Part shown: piece by piece, positions 20,883 through 32,206 of the stretch | Position numbering within the stretch: the first letter of the stretch is position 1 | Layout: each line of letters opens with the position of its first letter | DNA from: Tetracentron sinense | Lineage: Eukaryota > Streptophyta > Magnoliopsida > Trochodendrales > Trochodendraceae | Reading direction: 5' to 3' | NCBI GenBank assembly: GCA_015143295.1 | Contig: CM026565.1 | Span: forward strand, 9,422,041 to 9,486,040 | DNA: 64,000 bases | Position numbers and translations under genes: made by a program | The notes under the pieces: generated by a model | Database searches by the model: none | Told to the model about the DNA's origin: nothing | Seen by the model: the letters and a program-made list of their open reading frames with translations, nothing else

Positions 20883-23368
20883 TGTCGCGACCCAAAACCC
20901 ACCCTAGGAGTTAGAGTGAACTTTGGACGACTAATCATGGCTTACATGACTTGCTTGACAAACTAACCTGCAAAAATCTACAGAGCATATACAATAGAGG
21001 ATGACAGCGGAAACATAACTATAAAACACAGCGGAAGTCTAACAACCTCTAACTATATACACATGGTCCAAGTTTAATACAAAGAAATCAAAACAAGAAA
21101 GTGCGGACATGCCCGCCAAAATACATGGATATAATCACTCATGCTCACCCACAGCTAATCCACTCAGAATCTAACACCACCTACTGATAACCCTCTACGG
21201 GAGGTTCCTCCAAAGGCTCCTCGACGTACTCCTCTTCCACCCATGGACCAGGAGCACAAACATCAAATGGAGCAGCAGCTTCCTCAGAACCTGCCGACAT
21301 AAGAAGTACGGCTGAGCATGGAATACTCAGCGGGTACCAAATACTAACCAATAGTCATAGCATAAAAATGGCAATACATAAATCAGGAGCAATTCATATA
21401 TGTTAGACGGAAACAATTCATATCATACAAGGAAGTAAAGCAATTTATAATCATGCTTGTATTTCGTAGAAAGCCGATAAAACCTCTTGAAAACATCGTG
21501 CACTTGACTTGGCTTGAAATATCTTTTCGTACTTGAAAGCTTGTCGTGTTTGTCTTACTTAATCTTGTCGAGCGTGTCGTACGTGTCATGTCATGCATGT
21601 CATGCGTGCTTGCTTGTGATCATGTAACTTGTGAGATACACTTGTGAGATATCCTTGTGAGATGCGCTTGAGAGATGCCTTGAGAGGGAAGGGAGACCCT
21701 TCTTCATGATATGTATGTACTTGCGAGGGAAGGGAGGCCCTTCTTCATGATATGCACTTGTGAGTGAGGGGAGACTCCTCGTGGAATGTTGGTTCTTGTT
21801 TTCTTGTGAAAAGCGAGGTAAAACATATCATAGGATATGTCCCACCTCTAACCATGTTCTTGAAAACCTCGATAAATCATGTCATGCATGCCGTGCTCGT
21901 GGGAACCGTGTACATACTTGCATTTAATTTAAATATGACATTTGGGTAATTTCACAACACATATAACATCAATGATTGAGCAATGTAATATTCATATCAT
22001 TTAGGGAAAGCAAGAAAACACACTATCATAGGCCCTAGCAATATTCATAATTTATTAGGCATGCATTTCCTAATTTACAACTCATTTTATTCACCTTGGC
22101 ATTTCATCAAACATGGTGTGTTCATTATTCATTATTCATTTAAGCCTAAATCATGCTTTTCTAGTTGAGTTTACTCACATCATAAAGGTGTGTTTATTAT
22201 GGATACAATGCCCTCCCCATTTTAATCATCACAACACAACCCTTGGCATCCAATTGCCCATTCCATCTCCATTCACCATTCACAACCATCCATCTCATAG
22301 CACATGTGTAAATGAAAGAAAATCAAAAGAAATAAAGGGAAAAGAGGAACTATAACTAGGAGGGTAGTAAGAAGTACCGACCTTGAAGAAATGAGGAAGA
22401 AACCCCTTCCAAAAATGACCGTGAGGTGCTGCCGTAGTTTGGGGAACGCTCTCCACGAGTGCTTGAGCCGTGATCTTGGAGAAAAACCGGACTTGAAGTG
22501 ATCTAGGGTCTCAAAACCCCTTTGATTCTTCTCCAAAAGCAAAACCCTAGCTTAGGAAACCCTTTCTCCTCTCTTCTAATCCCCCAAATCCTCTAAGTGT
22601 TGAGAATGAGCCCTAAAGGCTCGGGTTAAACTCTTAAGGTAAGAGTGAACCGACCAAAAGACCATAATACCCTTACTGAAATTTCTGGAAAAACACGAGT
22701 GTCGAACACGTTGAGCTGTGAATAGTGCCAAACACGTTGTGCTGTGAATAGTGCCGAACACGTTGTGCTGTGAATAGTGCCGAACACGTTGTGCTGTGAA
22801 TAGTGCCGCACGTTGTGCTGTGAATAGTGCCGAACACGTTGTGCTGTGACTAGTGCCGAACACGTTGTCACGTTGTGTTGTGCATAGTGCTGAGCTCGTT
22901 GTCCGTTGTCTTATGTACAACGTGCCCGTCGTGAGCTGTACAACGTACACGTTGTTTGCTGTACAACGTACACGTTGTCTGTTGAACGACGCACCCGTTG
23001 TCTGTTGCACAACGGATGCACAACGTATACGTTGTCAGAGCACGTTATCAGAGCTACGTCCTTAGTGCCTTCTGAGCTATGTCCTTAGTGCCTTCCGAGC
23101 TACATCCTTAGTGCCTCTCCAGAGCTCGTCCTCAAGTGCATAACCGAGCGATCGATTGCCTGCAGGTCCAGACTGTTTTGGCCATATCTTTTGACCCGTT
23201 CGTCCGATTTTGACGATTCAACTTGCGTTGGGTTCGTACTTCGAAAAGGAACATTTCTGACATTTCAAAATTTCCAATTTATTCCTTATTTATTAATTAT
23301 ACCTCTTTAAAGGCAAAATGACAACGAAAGTGTCATGCATTAAATGTGAAAAGGTCCGGGGCTCTACA
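20883..23368 (-). repeat. Solo LTR S2 in Gypsy-2 protease, TSD TGGGG
   Basis: The 2486-bp segment runs TGTCGCGACCC to GGGGCTCTACA, flanked by TGGGG at 20878-20882 and 23369-23373. It is inverted and closely similar to S3 (31090-36153), and related to the Gypsy-3 LTR (60219-63024). It contains the conserved hairpin at 21306-21337, GAGGGAAGGGAG repeat units (about 21670-21780) and a 26-bp tandem array at 22696-22870. No internal sequence is present. Confidence 0.92.
22696..22870. repeat. 26-bp minisatellite in S2, about 6-7 copies
   Basis: Units contain GAACACGTTGTGCTGTGAAT. The array continues into irregular inverted ACAACGT/ACGTTGT motifs to about 23040. S3 carries a homologous, longer array (31585-31875). 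Open frames across it are a by-product of the repeat, not genes. Confidence 0.9.
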
Positions 23369-23373
23369 TGGGG

Positions 23374-26300
23374 AGCCACGAGTTGGCGGTTGATCTAATC
23401 ATTCTCGGATTTCAAGACTTCGATGTCATCCTGGGAATGGATTGGTTGGCAACACATCACGGACATGTGGCTTGTTTTGAAAAGATGGTACTCTTTCGGC
23501 CAGTGGAAGGCAAACCATTTCATTTCCGGGGATTGAGAAGTAGACATATTGCCCGTTTTACGGTGTTGAGCCCAGCGAACCCCGAGGCAAAGGACTCTTC
23601 GACTATTCCGGTCGTGAGTGAATTCCTGGATGTATTTCCAGAGGAGTTACCAGGATTGCCTCCAGACAGGGAGATTGAGTTTGTGATCGAGCTTGCACCA
23701 GGCACAGCTCCTATTTTCAGGGCTCCATATAGAATGGCCCCTATGGAACTCAAGGAGTTGAAGACTCAGTTGGAGGAATTGCAAGGCCTTGGTTTCATTC
23801 GACCAAGTGTCTCACCGTGGGGTGCCCCGGTGTTATTTGTTAAGAAGAAGGATGGCTCGATGCGGATGTGCGTCGATTACCGACAGTTGAACAAGGTCAC
23901 TATAAAGAATAGGTACCCATTGCCTAGGATTGATGAATTGTTCGATCAGTTGAAGGGAGTAAAATTTTTCTCTAAGATCGATCTTCGGTCCGGTTACCAC
24001 CAGTTGAAGATCAAGGCCGAGGATGTGCCCAAAACTGCTTTTCGGAATCGATACGGACACTACGAGTTCTTGGTGATGCCTTTTGGTCTCACAAATGCAC
24101 CGGTAGCCTTTATGGATTTAATGAACCGGGTGTTCTGGCCATACCTGGATCGATGCGTGATCGTGTTTGTCGATGATATCTTGGTGTATTCCCAAACACA
24201 GGAAGATCACATGTAAGACCTTCGTTTTGCTTTGGAAATGCTAAGAGAGCACAAGATATACACCAAACTTAGCAAGCGTGAGTTTTGGTTGGAAGAGGTG
24301 GCATTCCTAGGCCACGTTGTATCCGCAGAAGGCATTTCAGTAGATCCGAAGAAGATAGAGGCAGTCATGAGTTGGGTGAGGGCCAAGAGTGTCGCAGAGA
24401 TACACAGTTTCCTTGGGTTGGCAGGCTACTACAGGAGATTTGTAGAGGGTTTCTCCAGCCTTGCGGCACCACTTACTTATTAGACGAGGAAGAATGCAAA
24501 ATTTGTATGGAGTGATAAGTGTGAGATCCGTTTCACGGAACTGAAGAAGAGGCTTACCACAGCCCCCGTCCTTACTGTGCCATTCAGACCTTATGGGTAT
24601 GAGGTGTATAGTGATGCCTCGCACGTTGGACTTGGGTGTGTACACATGCAGCACAAGAAAGTCATTGCCTATGCATCAAGGAAATTGAAGGAGCATGAGA
24701 AGAATTACCCCACGCACGACTTCGAGCTTGCCGTAGTCGTGTTTGCACTCAAGATTTGGCGACACTACCTTTACGGGGTAGAATTCTATGTCTATACGGA
24801 TCACAAGAGCCTCAAGTATCTCTTTTCCCAAAAAGAGCTAAATCTAAGGCAACGGCGTTGGATGGAATTTTTGAAAGACTATGATTGTACTATTCAGTAC
24901 TACCCGGGTAAAGCAAATGTAGTGGCGGATGCTTGGAGTAGAAGACCTCTGGGGTTATTAGCACACGTGTTGGTGCAGGAATGGAAGCTACTTGAAGATT
25001 TGGAAAATCTGGACATCAGTGTGAATGACTCTGTCCGTAGTCCTATCTTGGCAAATGTCACGGTTCGGCCATACATTATAGATTTGATCCAAGAATACCA
25101 AGCCACGGATGCTGAATTGTTGGCTTATCGGGACAAGGAAATTACCAAGGGTAGTGAAGACTTTTCTCTCACTAGTCGAGGTGCTATCACATTCAAAGGA
25201 AGGCTATGTGTTCCAGCCAATGCAGATCTTTGACGAGAGATCATGGATGAAGCACATCGTTCGAAGTACACAGTGCATCCTGGGGGTACAAAGATGTACC
25301 GGAACCTCAAGAGTCACTTTTGGTGGCTTAATATGAAGAGGGATGTTGCGGAGTATGTAGCACAGTGCTTAGTGTACCAACAGTGAAGGTAGAGCACTTG
25401 AGACCCGCCCGGTCTATTACAGTCTCTTCCTATTCCCGAGTGGAAATGGGAGAACATATCCATGGACTTCATTGTTAGCTTGCCAAAAACGGTAAGGAAC
25501 TCGGATGCGATATGGGTTGTGGTTAACCGTTTGACAAAGTCCGCGTATTTCTTACCTTACCGGACCACGTTCAATTCTAGCCAGTTGGTCGCTCTGTACA
25601 TCAAGGAAGTGGTTAGGCTACACGGGGTGCGAGTCAGTATTGTGTCAGATCAGGATCCAAGATTTACATCAAGATTCTGGAAAAGTTTGTAGGATGCCAT
25701 GGGTTCCCGACTTGACTTCAGCACCGTATTTCATCCACAAACGGATGGACAAACCGAGAGAGTGAACCAAATCATCGAAGAGATGCTTTGAGCCTGTATA
25801 TTGGATTTCAAGGGCAGTTGGGAAGAACACTTGCCTTTGGTTGAATTTGCCTATAACAATAGCTATCAAGCGAGCATCCAAATGGCACCATTTGAGGCCT
25901 TATATGGGCGAAGCTGCAGGTCTCCTCTCTATTGGGATGAAGTAGGAGAGAGAAAGGTACTAGGTCCGGAGTTGATTGAGCAAACTACGGGCATAGTCAA
26001 AATCATCCAAGATCGGTTCAAAGGCGCTCAAGATCGTCAAAATAGCTATGCGGACACATGCCGTAGGGACTTAGAATTCTAGGTTGGGGATCAAGTCTTT
26101 GTGAAAGTATCTCTTAGCAAAGGGATTATGAGATTTGGTAGGCGAGGCAAGCTTAGTCCTCGATATGTTGGCCCATTTGAGATCATCACGCGAGTTGGTG
26201 AAGTCGCTTACAGGGTAGCTCTTCCACCTCATATGGCCGCGGTTCACAATGTTTTCCATGTATCTATGCTTCGGAAGTACATTGCGGATCCTTCAAATGT

Positions 26301-26502
26301 CATAGACTTGGAACCGTTGGAAATTCGAGAGGATCTCACTTTAATTGAGAAGTCGGTTCACATATTGGATCGGAGAGATCAAGTCCTTCGCAACAAAATG
26401 ATTTCGTTGGTCCTCATGCAGAGGCAACATCACGCTCGAGAAGAGGCTACATGGGAACGTGAGGCCGAAGTCAAAGCAAAGTACCCGGAATTATTTGAAT
26501 GA
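23374..26502 (+). pseudogene. pol: Gypsy-2 protease end, RT, RNase H, integrase (multiple stops)
   Basis: Continuous Tekay-type pol. Blocks in order: [15 protein letters not shown] (protease), [36 protein letters not shown] and an intact FVDDILVYS (RT, about 24164-24190), [11 protein letters not shown] and TDHKSLKYL (RNase H), the zinc region, MDFIVSLP, SDQDPRF and [13 protein letters not shown] (integrase DDE), [12 protein letters not shown], and the chromodomain-like tail [15 protein letters not shown]. Roughly ten stops interrupt it, near 24214, 24481, 25231, 25385-25400, 25690, 25788 and 26080. Several correspond to CAG or CGA codons in the intact Gypsy-3 integrase. The polyprotein cannot be made. 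Confidence 0.93.
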
Positions 26503-26591
26503 GTTTTTGTATAGGTTTTGTATATAAATTGTAATTTTGTTTTGGTTTGTAATGCAAGTATCATCTCAATTTCGAGGACGAAATTTTTTGT

Positions 26592-26604
26592 AAGGGGGGG
26601 AGGA
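26592..26604 (+). other. Polypurine tract of Gypsy-2
   Basis: AAGGGGGGGAGGA directly precedes TGTAGAGCCCC. Upstream is the conserved TTCGAGGACGAAATTTTTTG block, shared with Gypsy-1 and Gypsy-3. Confidence 0.9.
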
Positions 26605-28172
26605 TGTAGAGCCCCAGACTTTTTCATGCTTAATGCATAGTACTTTGATTGGTCCAAAACCGATCGATCGGAGGCTATCAACTGGTTGAAAATTTTGTAT
26701 GGGGAAATTTTCCAAAGAGCTGATTTTTAACCGAGAGATCAGTCAATACACCGATCGCTTGGTAGGCAACCAATCGATCGGTCATAACCACCGATCGCTC
26801 GGTCTTCACATTTTTGCAGAATTTCATTAAGGGCGTTTTCATCTTTTGGGCGTTAAACCCTTTCCTATATAGGATTGCCCGAGCCTTTAGGGCTCATTTA
26901 CCACACTTAGAAGATATTAGAGAGGAAGAGAGAATATAAGGGTTTTCCTAACCTAGGGTTTGATTTTTTAGAAGAAATCAAAGGGTTTGTGAACCCTAGA
27001 TCACCTCAAGCTTGGATTGCTTCAAGATTTCGGTTCAAGCTCGTGAGGACTACACTCTCCAAGCTAGGGCAGCATCTCATGGACGTTTTGGAAGGGGATT
27101 CTTTCCCTCATTTGTCAAGGTCGGTACCTTTTGCTACCCTCCTAGTTATAGTTCTTTATTTTTCTTCCCTTATTCCTATTATCCTTTATTTTTCCTTCAT
27201 CTATATATATGTGTTATGAGATGGGTTGTGTGGATGGTGAATGGAGATGGATGTTGGCGAATGGATGCCGTGTGGATGATGTGATGAATGAAATGGGAAA
27301 GGGCATTGCACTAATAACAAACATACAAGCATGTTGTGAATATGAACCCACCTAGAAAAGCATGTGATAGGCTTAACAAATAATGTACTCACCTGTTTGA
27401 TGAAATGTCAAGGTGAATGAAATGAGATATAAATTTAGGAAATGCATGCTTAAATACTTATGTAACTTGCTAGGACTTTTGATATTGTGAGGCCTTGTTT
27501 TCCCTAAAATATTTTGAATGTTTATTTGTTTAAATTTGCTATATGCTATATATTGTGAAATCCCCAAATGTCATCTTAAATTTCAAATGCAAGTATGCAC
27601 ACGATTCCACGAGCATGGCATGCATGACATGGTTTATCGGTACTTTCAAGAGCGAGGTTTAGAGGTGGGACATATGCTACGATATGTTTTACCTCGCTTT
27701 TCACAAGAAAATAAGAACAAACATACCACGAGGGGACTCCCCTCACTCACAAGTGCATTGCTTAAAGAAGGGTCTCCCTTCCCTCTCAAGTGCATCTCAT
27801 AAAAAAGGGTTTCCCTTCCCTCTCAAGTGCATCTCACAAGGATATCTCACAAGTGTATCTCACAAGTTAAATGATCACAACCAAGGACGCATGACACGCA
27901 TGGCATGGCATGACACGTACGACACGCTCGACAAGATCAAGCAAGACAAACATGACAAGCTTTCAAGTACGAAAAGGATATTTCAAGTCAAGTCAAGCGC
28001 ACAATGATTTCAAGAGGTTTTATTGGCTTTTACGGAATGCAAGCATGAATATAAATTGCTTTACTTCCTGGTATGACATGAATTGTTCCCGTTTTACATA
28101 TAAGAATCGCTCCTGAATTATGTATTGCCATTTTTATGCTATGACTATTGGTTAGTATTTGGTACCCGCTGA
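26605..28172 (+). repeat. 3' LTR of Gypsy-2, truncated inside the conserved hairpin
   Basis: It starts TGTAGAGCCCC and follows the LTR plan: a CCGATCGATCGGT cluster (26655-26815), a TATA-like box (26866-26871), GAGGG/CACAAG repeat units (27725-27850) and the left arm of the hairpin, GTACCCGCTGA (28162-28172). There it breaks into Copia-C integrase. The right-hand part of this LTR type appears only at 39899-41448, and the two pieces overlap by about 1 kb in content. They are therefore from two LTR copies, not one LTR split by an insertion. Confidence 0.85.
26655..26871 (+). promoter_or_regulatory. CCGATCGATCGGT cluster and TATA-like box, Gypsy-2 LTR
   Basis: Several perfect or near-perfect CCGATCGATCGGT and CCGATCGCTCGGT motifs flank a spacer containing TTTGTATGGGGAAATTTTCC. 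A CTATATAGG box follows about 50 bp downstream. The spacer and order match the cluster in the Copia-C LTR (38980-39168). Confidence 0.55.
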
Positions 28173-30399
28173 TCATGGAAAGGAGTTTGAAAACTCTAAG
28201 TATAACGACTTTTGTGATGAGTCGGGTATCAAACATGAATTTTCTGCACCTATTACACCTCAGCAGAATGGTGTAGTAGAGAGGAAGAACAGGGTTCTCC
28301 AAGAGATGGCTAGAGTTATGCTTCATAGCAACAATCTAGCTTCTCATTTCTGGGCTAAGGCAGTTAACACTGCTTGCTATATAGTTAATAGAGTTTTTGT
28401 AAGACCTGGAACAAGGAAAACCCCATATGAGTTGTGGAATAACAAGAAACCCAGTGTCAAGTACTTTCGAGAATTCGGAAGTAAATGCTATATCCTTAAG
28501 GATAGAGAGCAACTGGGCAAATTTGAATCCCGGAGTGATGAAGGGATATTTCTTGGATATTCCACCAACAGTAGAGCTTATCGAGTGTACAACTTGAGAA
28601 CCTCTACGATTATGGAATCCATCAATGTAGTTGTGGATGACTCCGGTGTTGAAAATGTGCAACTTAAGGATGATGAAAGTGCTGAAAATGAAAATGTTGA
28701 AAATGTTTCAACTCCACTTATTAATAAGCAATCATCTCCATCAAAACCTACACATTCTAGGGTCATGAGTCCTCACACCCCCACTCATATAATTGGTGAT
28801 CTTGAAAGTGGAGTGAGAACGAGGAAACAAATTGAAAATGAAGTTAGCTACATTTGCTATACTTCATCTTTTGAACCCAAGAATGTAGCTGAAGCTCTTG
28901 CAGATGATAATTGGATAAATGCAATGCAAGAAGAGTTACTTCAGTTTACTAGGAATGATGTTTGGTATTTAGTACCTAGGCCTAACAATACAAATGTGAT
29001 TAGTACCAAATGGATTTTCAATAACAAATCTGATGAAAAAGGTACTATCATAAGAAATAAGGCTAGGTTAGTTGCACAAGGATACACCCAAATTGAAGGT
29101 ATTGACTTCGATGAAACCTTTGCTCCTGTAGCCAGGCTAGAATCAATAAGAATTCTTCTAGCTGTGGCTTGCCATATGAAATTCAAACTTTTTCAAATGG
29201 ATGTTAAGAGTGCCTTTCTGAATGGCATTCTACAGGAGGAAGTCTATGTGGAACAACCAAAAGGGTTTGAAGATCCACATCACCTTGATCAAGTCTATCG
29301 GTTAAAAAGGGCCCTCTATGGTTTAAAGCAAGCTCCAAGAGCTTGGTATGAGAGGCTGACTACTTATCTCTTGGAAAATGGATTTTCGAGAGGAGGAGTA
29401 GACAGAAACCTTTTCATAAAGAATGTGAAAGGTGATATTGTCATCGCCCAGATATATGTTGATGACATAGTGTTTGGTTCCACATTAGACCTACATGCTC
29501 TTTCATTTGCTGAACAAATGAAAAATGAATTTGAAATGAGCATGGTTGGTGAGCTAAGTTTCTTCCTTGGTCTTCAGATCAAGCAATTGGATTCTGGGAT
29601 CTCAGTATCTCAAATCAAATATGCTAAAAATCTAGTGAAGAAATTTGGCATGAGCTCTGCTAAGCATGTAAGGACTCCTATGAGTTCTACTACAAAACTT
29701 AGTAAAGATACTTCAGGCAAAGATGTTGATCAAACTTCTTATAGAAGCATGATTGGTAGTTTACTCTACCTAACTGCTACTTGACCAGACATAGCCTTTA
29801 GTGTTGGTGCTTGTGCCCGTTATCAAGCGAGCCCAAAAGAGTCTCACTTGCTTGCAGTCAAGCGTATCATTCGATATGTGAGTGGAACTCTATCATTTGG
29901 CCTCTTGTATTCTTTTGATACAAATGCCACGATAGTTGGATATTCCGATGCCGATTGGGCCGGAAATGCTAATGATAGGAAGAGCACCTCAGGAGGATGT
30001 TTCTATATTGGAAACTACTTAGTTTCTTGGCTTAGCAAAAAGCAAAATTCAATTTCATTGTCCACTGCAGAAGCTGATTACATAGCAGCTGGTAGTTGTT
30101 GCACTCAACTTCTGTGGATGAAGCAGATGTTGAATGATTACGGGATTAAACAGAGCACTATGACTGTGTATTGTGATAATTCAAGTGCTATCAATATTTC
30201 CAAAAATCTCGTTCAACATTCTCGCACAAAACACATAGACATTAGACATCACTTCATCTGTGATCTTGTTGAGCAAAAGATTGTGTCTATAGAGTATGTC
30301 CAAACAGAGAATCAATTTGCGGACATTCTTACAAAACCCTTAGATTCACTTAGGTTTGAACTCCTTAGGAAATCCATAGGTTTGTGCGGAGTTGAGTAA
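28170..30399 (+). pseudogene. pol: Copia-C pol: integrase C-terminal half, RT, RNase H (one stop)
   Basis: Sirevirus-type pol in one frame. It starts inside integrase (DHGKEFEN, then [14 protein letters not shown] with the catalytic E). RT blocks are [46 protein letters not shown] and the intact [10 protein letters not shown]. RNase H blocks are YSDADWAG, LSTAEADYIAAGS, TKHIDIRHHFICD and ADILTKPL. Over about 740 codons the only break is TGA at 29782-29784 (TAT*PDIAF), where CGA (arginine) is expected. The 5' half of the element is missing through the junction at about 28172. This is the least decayed pol in the window apart from Gypsy-3. Confidence 0.9.
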
Positions 30400-31084
30400 A
30401 GGTGTACTTGTTTCATAGCCTATGTGTTCTTCATGTTCTATTCATGTCATAGAGCTATTTTTTTTTGACCTACTCTGATGTATTAAACATCATTTATTTC
30501 CTTGAAATCATATTTGAACATATAATCCAAGGATAAATATTTCATAGGATTGAGTAAATTAGGATAGGTCAACTGTTGGTTCGATCTTGTGATTGAATTT
30601 GGTCATGCTAATTAATCTCATTTAGAGTTGAGTAAACAAAGATGTTATGTGATGCACATGCACTCTGACTGTTTCTTTAGATGGTATTAGTTCCTATTTA
30701 AAGGTTCTGATATTATACCATATGGTTCCCTAGATTAATCAAATCTAGTATAACCAATGTGATAAAAAATTCCATAAGGTGAGCCCCCTAGTTATAAAAA
30801 TTATTGACATGGAGAGGACTACCTGTGAGTTTGTGTGATAGCTACTAGTGAATGCAAACAGTGAGTAATTTCTACCTAGACAAACAGTAGGTATCTATAT
30901 GGATTGCTAGTGTGAAAGCCCCCACTGTCATTAGAAAGAGCTACCTTCTCACTTGTGTGAAAGTCACCAGTGTGCTAAAAACTATATATGAGTACACCAA
31001 AAAGAATTTTCACAATGAGTACAATTTGACTGAAAAAGAAATGAAATAAATTTTGTTAGTCAAATTTGGGGTAAAAATTGCTCA
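30400..31084 (+). other. Copia-C non-coding region after pol
   Basis: No gene is visible. Around 30780-30980 there are repeated short blocks (GACTACCTGTGAG, CACTAGTG, GTGTGAAAGTCACCAGTG) in direct and inverted forms. The minus-strand Copia-B region at 45210-45380 has the matching blocks. The similarity between two diverged Sireviruses suggests a conserved non-coding element. The S3 target duplication TCATA follows at 31085-31089. Confidence 0.6.
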
Positions 31085-31584
31085 TCATATGTAGAGTCCC
31101 GGACCTTTTCACATTTAATGCATGACACTTTCGTTGCCATTTTTCCTTTAAAGAGGTATAATTAATAAATAAGGAAGAAATTGGAAATTCCAAAACATCA
31201 AAAATGTTCCTTTTCAAAGTACGAACCCAACGCAAGTTGAATCGTCAAAATCGGACGAACGAGTCAAAAGATATGGCCAAAACAGTCTGGACCTGCAGGC
31301 AATCGTAGCTCGGAAGGCACTAAGGACGTAGCTCGGAAGGCACTAAGGACGTAGCTCTGATAACGTGCTCCGACAACGTCCTTTGATAAGGCACAGACAA
31401 CGCATAGACAACGTACTCTGATAACGTAGCTCTAGCTCTGATAACGTATACGTTGTGCATCCGTTGTGCAACAGACAACGGGTACGTCGTGCAGTAGACA
31501 ACGTGTACGTTGTACAGCAAACAACGTATACATTGTACAGTTCACGACGGGCACGTTGTACATAAGATAACGGACAACGTGTTC

Positions 31585-31875
31585 AGCACTATTCACAGCA
31601 CAACGTGTTTGGCACTAATCACAGCACAACGTGTTTGGCACTATTCACAGCACAACGTGTTTGGCACTATTCACAGCACAACGTGTTCGGCACTATTCAC
31701 AGCACAACGTGTTTGGCACTATTCACAGCACAACATGTTTGGCACTATTCATAGTACAACGTGTTCGGCACTATTCACAGCACAATGTGTTCGGCACTAT
31801 TCACAGCACAACGTGTTCGGCACTATTCACAGCACAACGTGTTTGGCACTATTCACAGCTCAACGTGTTCGGCAC
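31585..31875. repeat. 26-bp minisatellite in S3, about 11 copies
   Basis: Units contain the core CACTATTCACAGCACAACGTG, with T/C variation before GGCACT. The matching S2 array has 6-7 units, so the array has expanded or contracted between near-identical LTRs. Confidence 0.92.
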
Positions 31876-32206
31876 TCGTGTTTTTGCAAAAATTTCAGTA
31901 AGGGTATTATGGTCTTTTGGTCGGTTCACTCTTACCTTAAGAGTTTAACCCGAGCCTTTAGGGCTCATTCTCAACACTTAGAGGATTTGGGGGATTAGAA
32001 GAGAGGAGAAAGGGTTTCCTAAGCTAGGGTTTTGCTTTTGGAGAAGAATCAAAGGGGTTTTGAGACCCTAGATCACTTCAAGTCCAGTTTTTCTCCAAGA
32101 TCACGGCTCAAGCACTCGTGGAGAGCGTTCCCCAAGCTAGGGCAGCACCTCACGGTCGTTTTTGGAAGGGGTTTCTTCCTCATTTCTTCAAGGTCGGTAC
32201 TTCTTA

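Noticed and set aside
31510..31998. Repetitive 105-162-residue frames
   Set aside because: They are caused by the 26-bp minisatellite of S3; the open frame changes with array length between S2 and S3.
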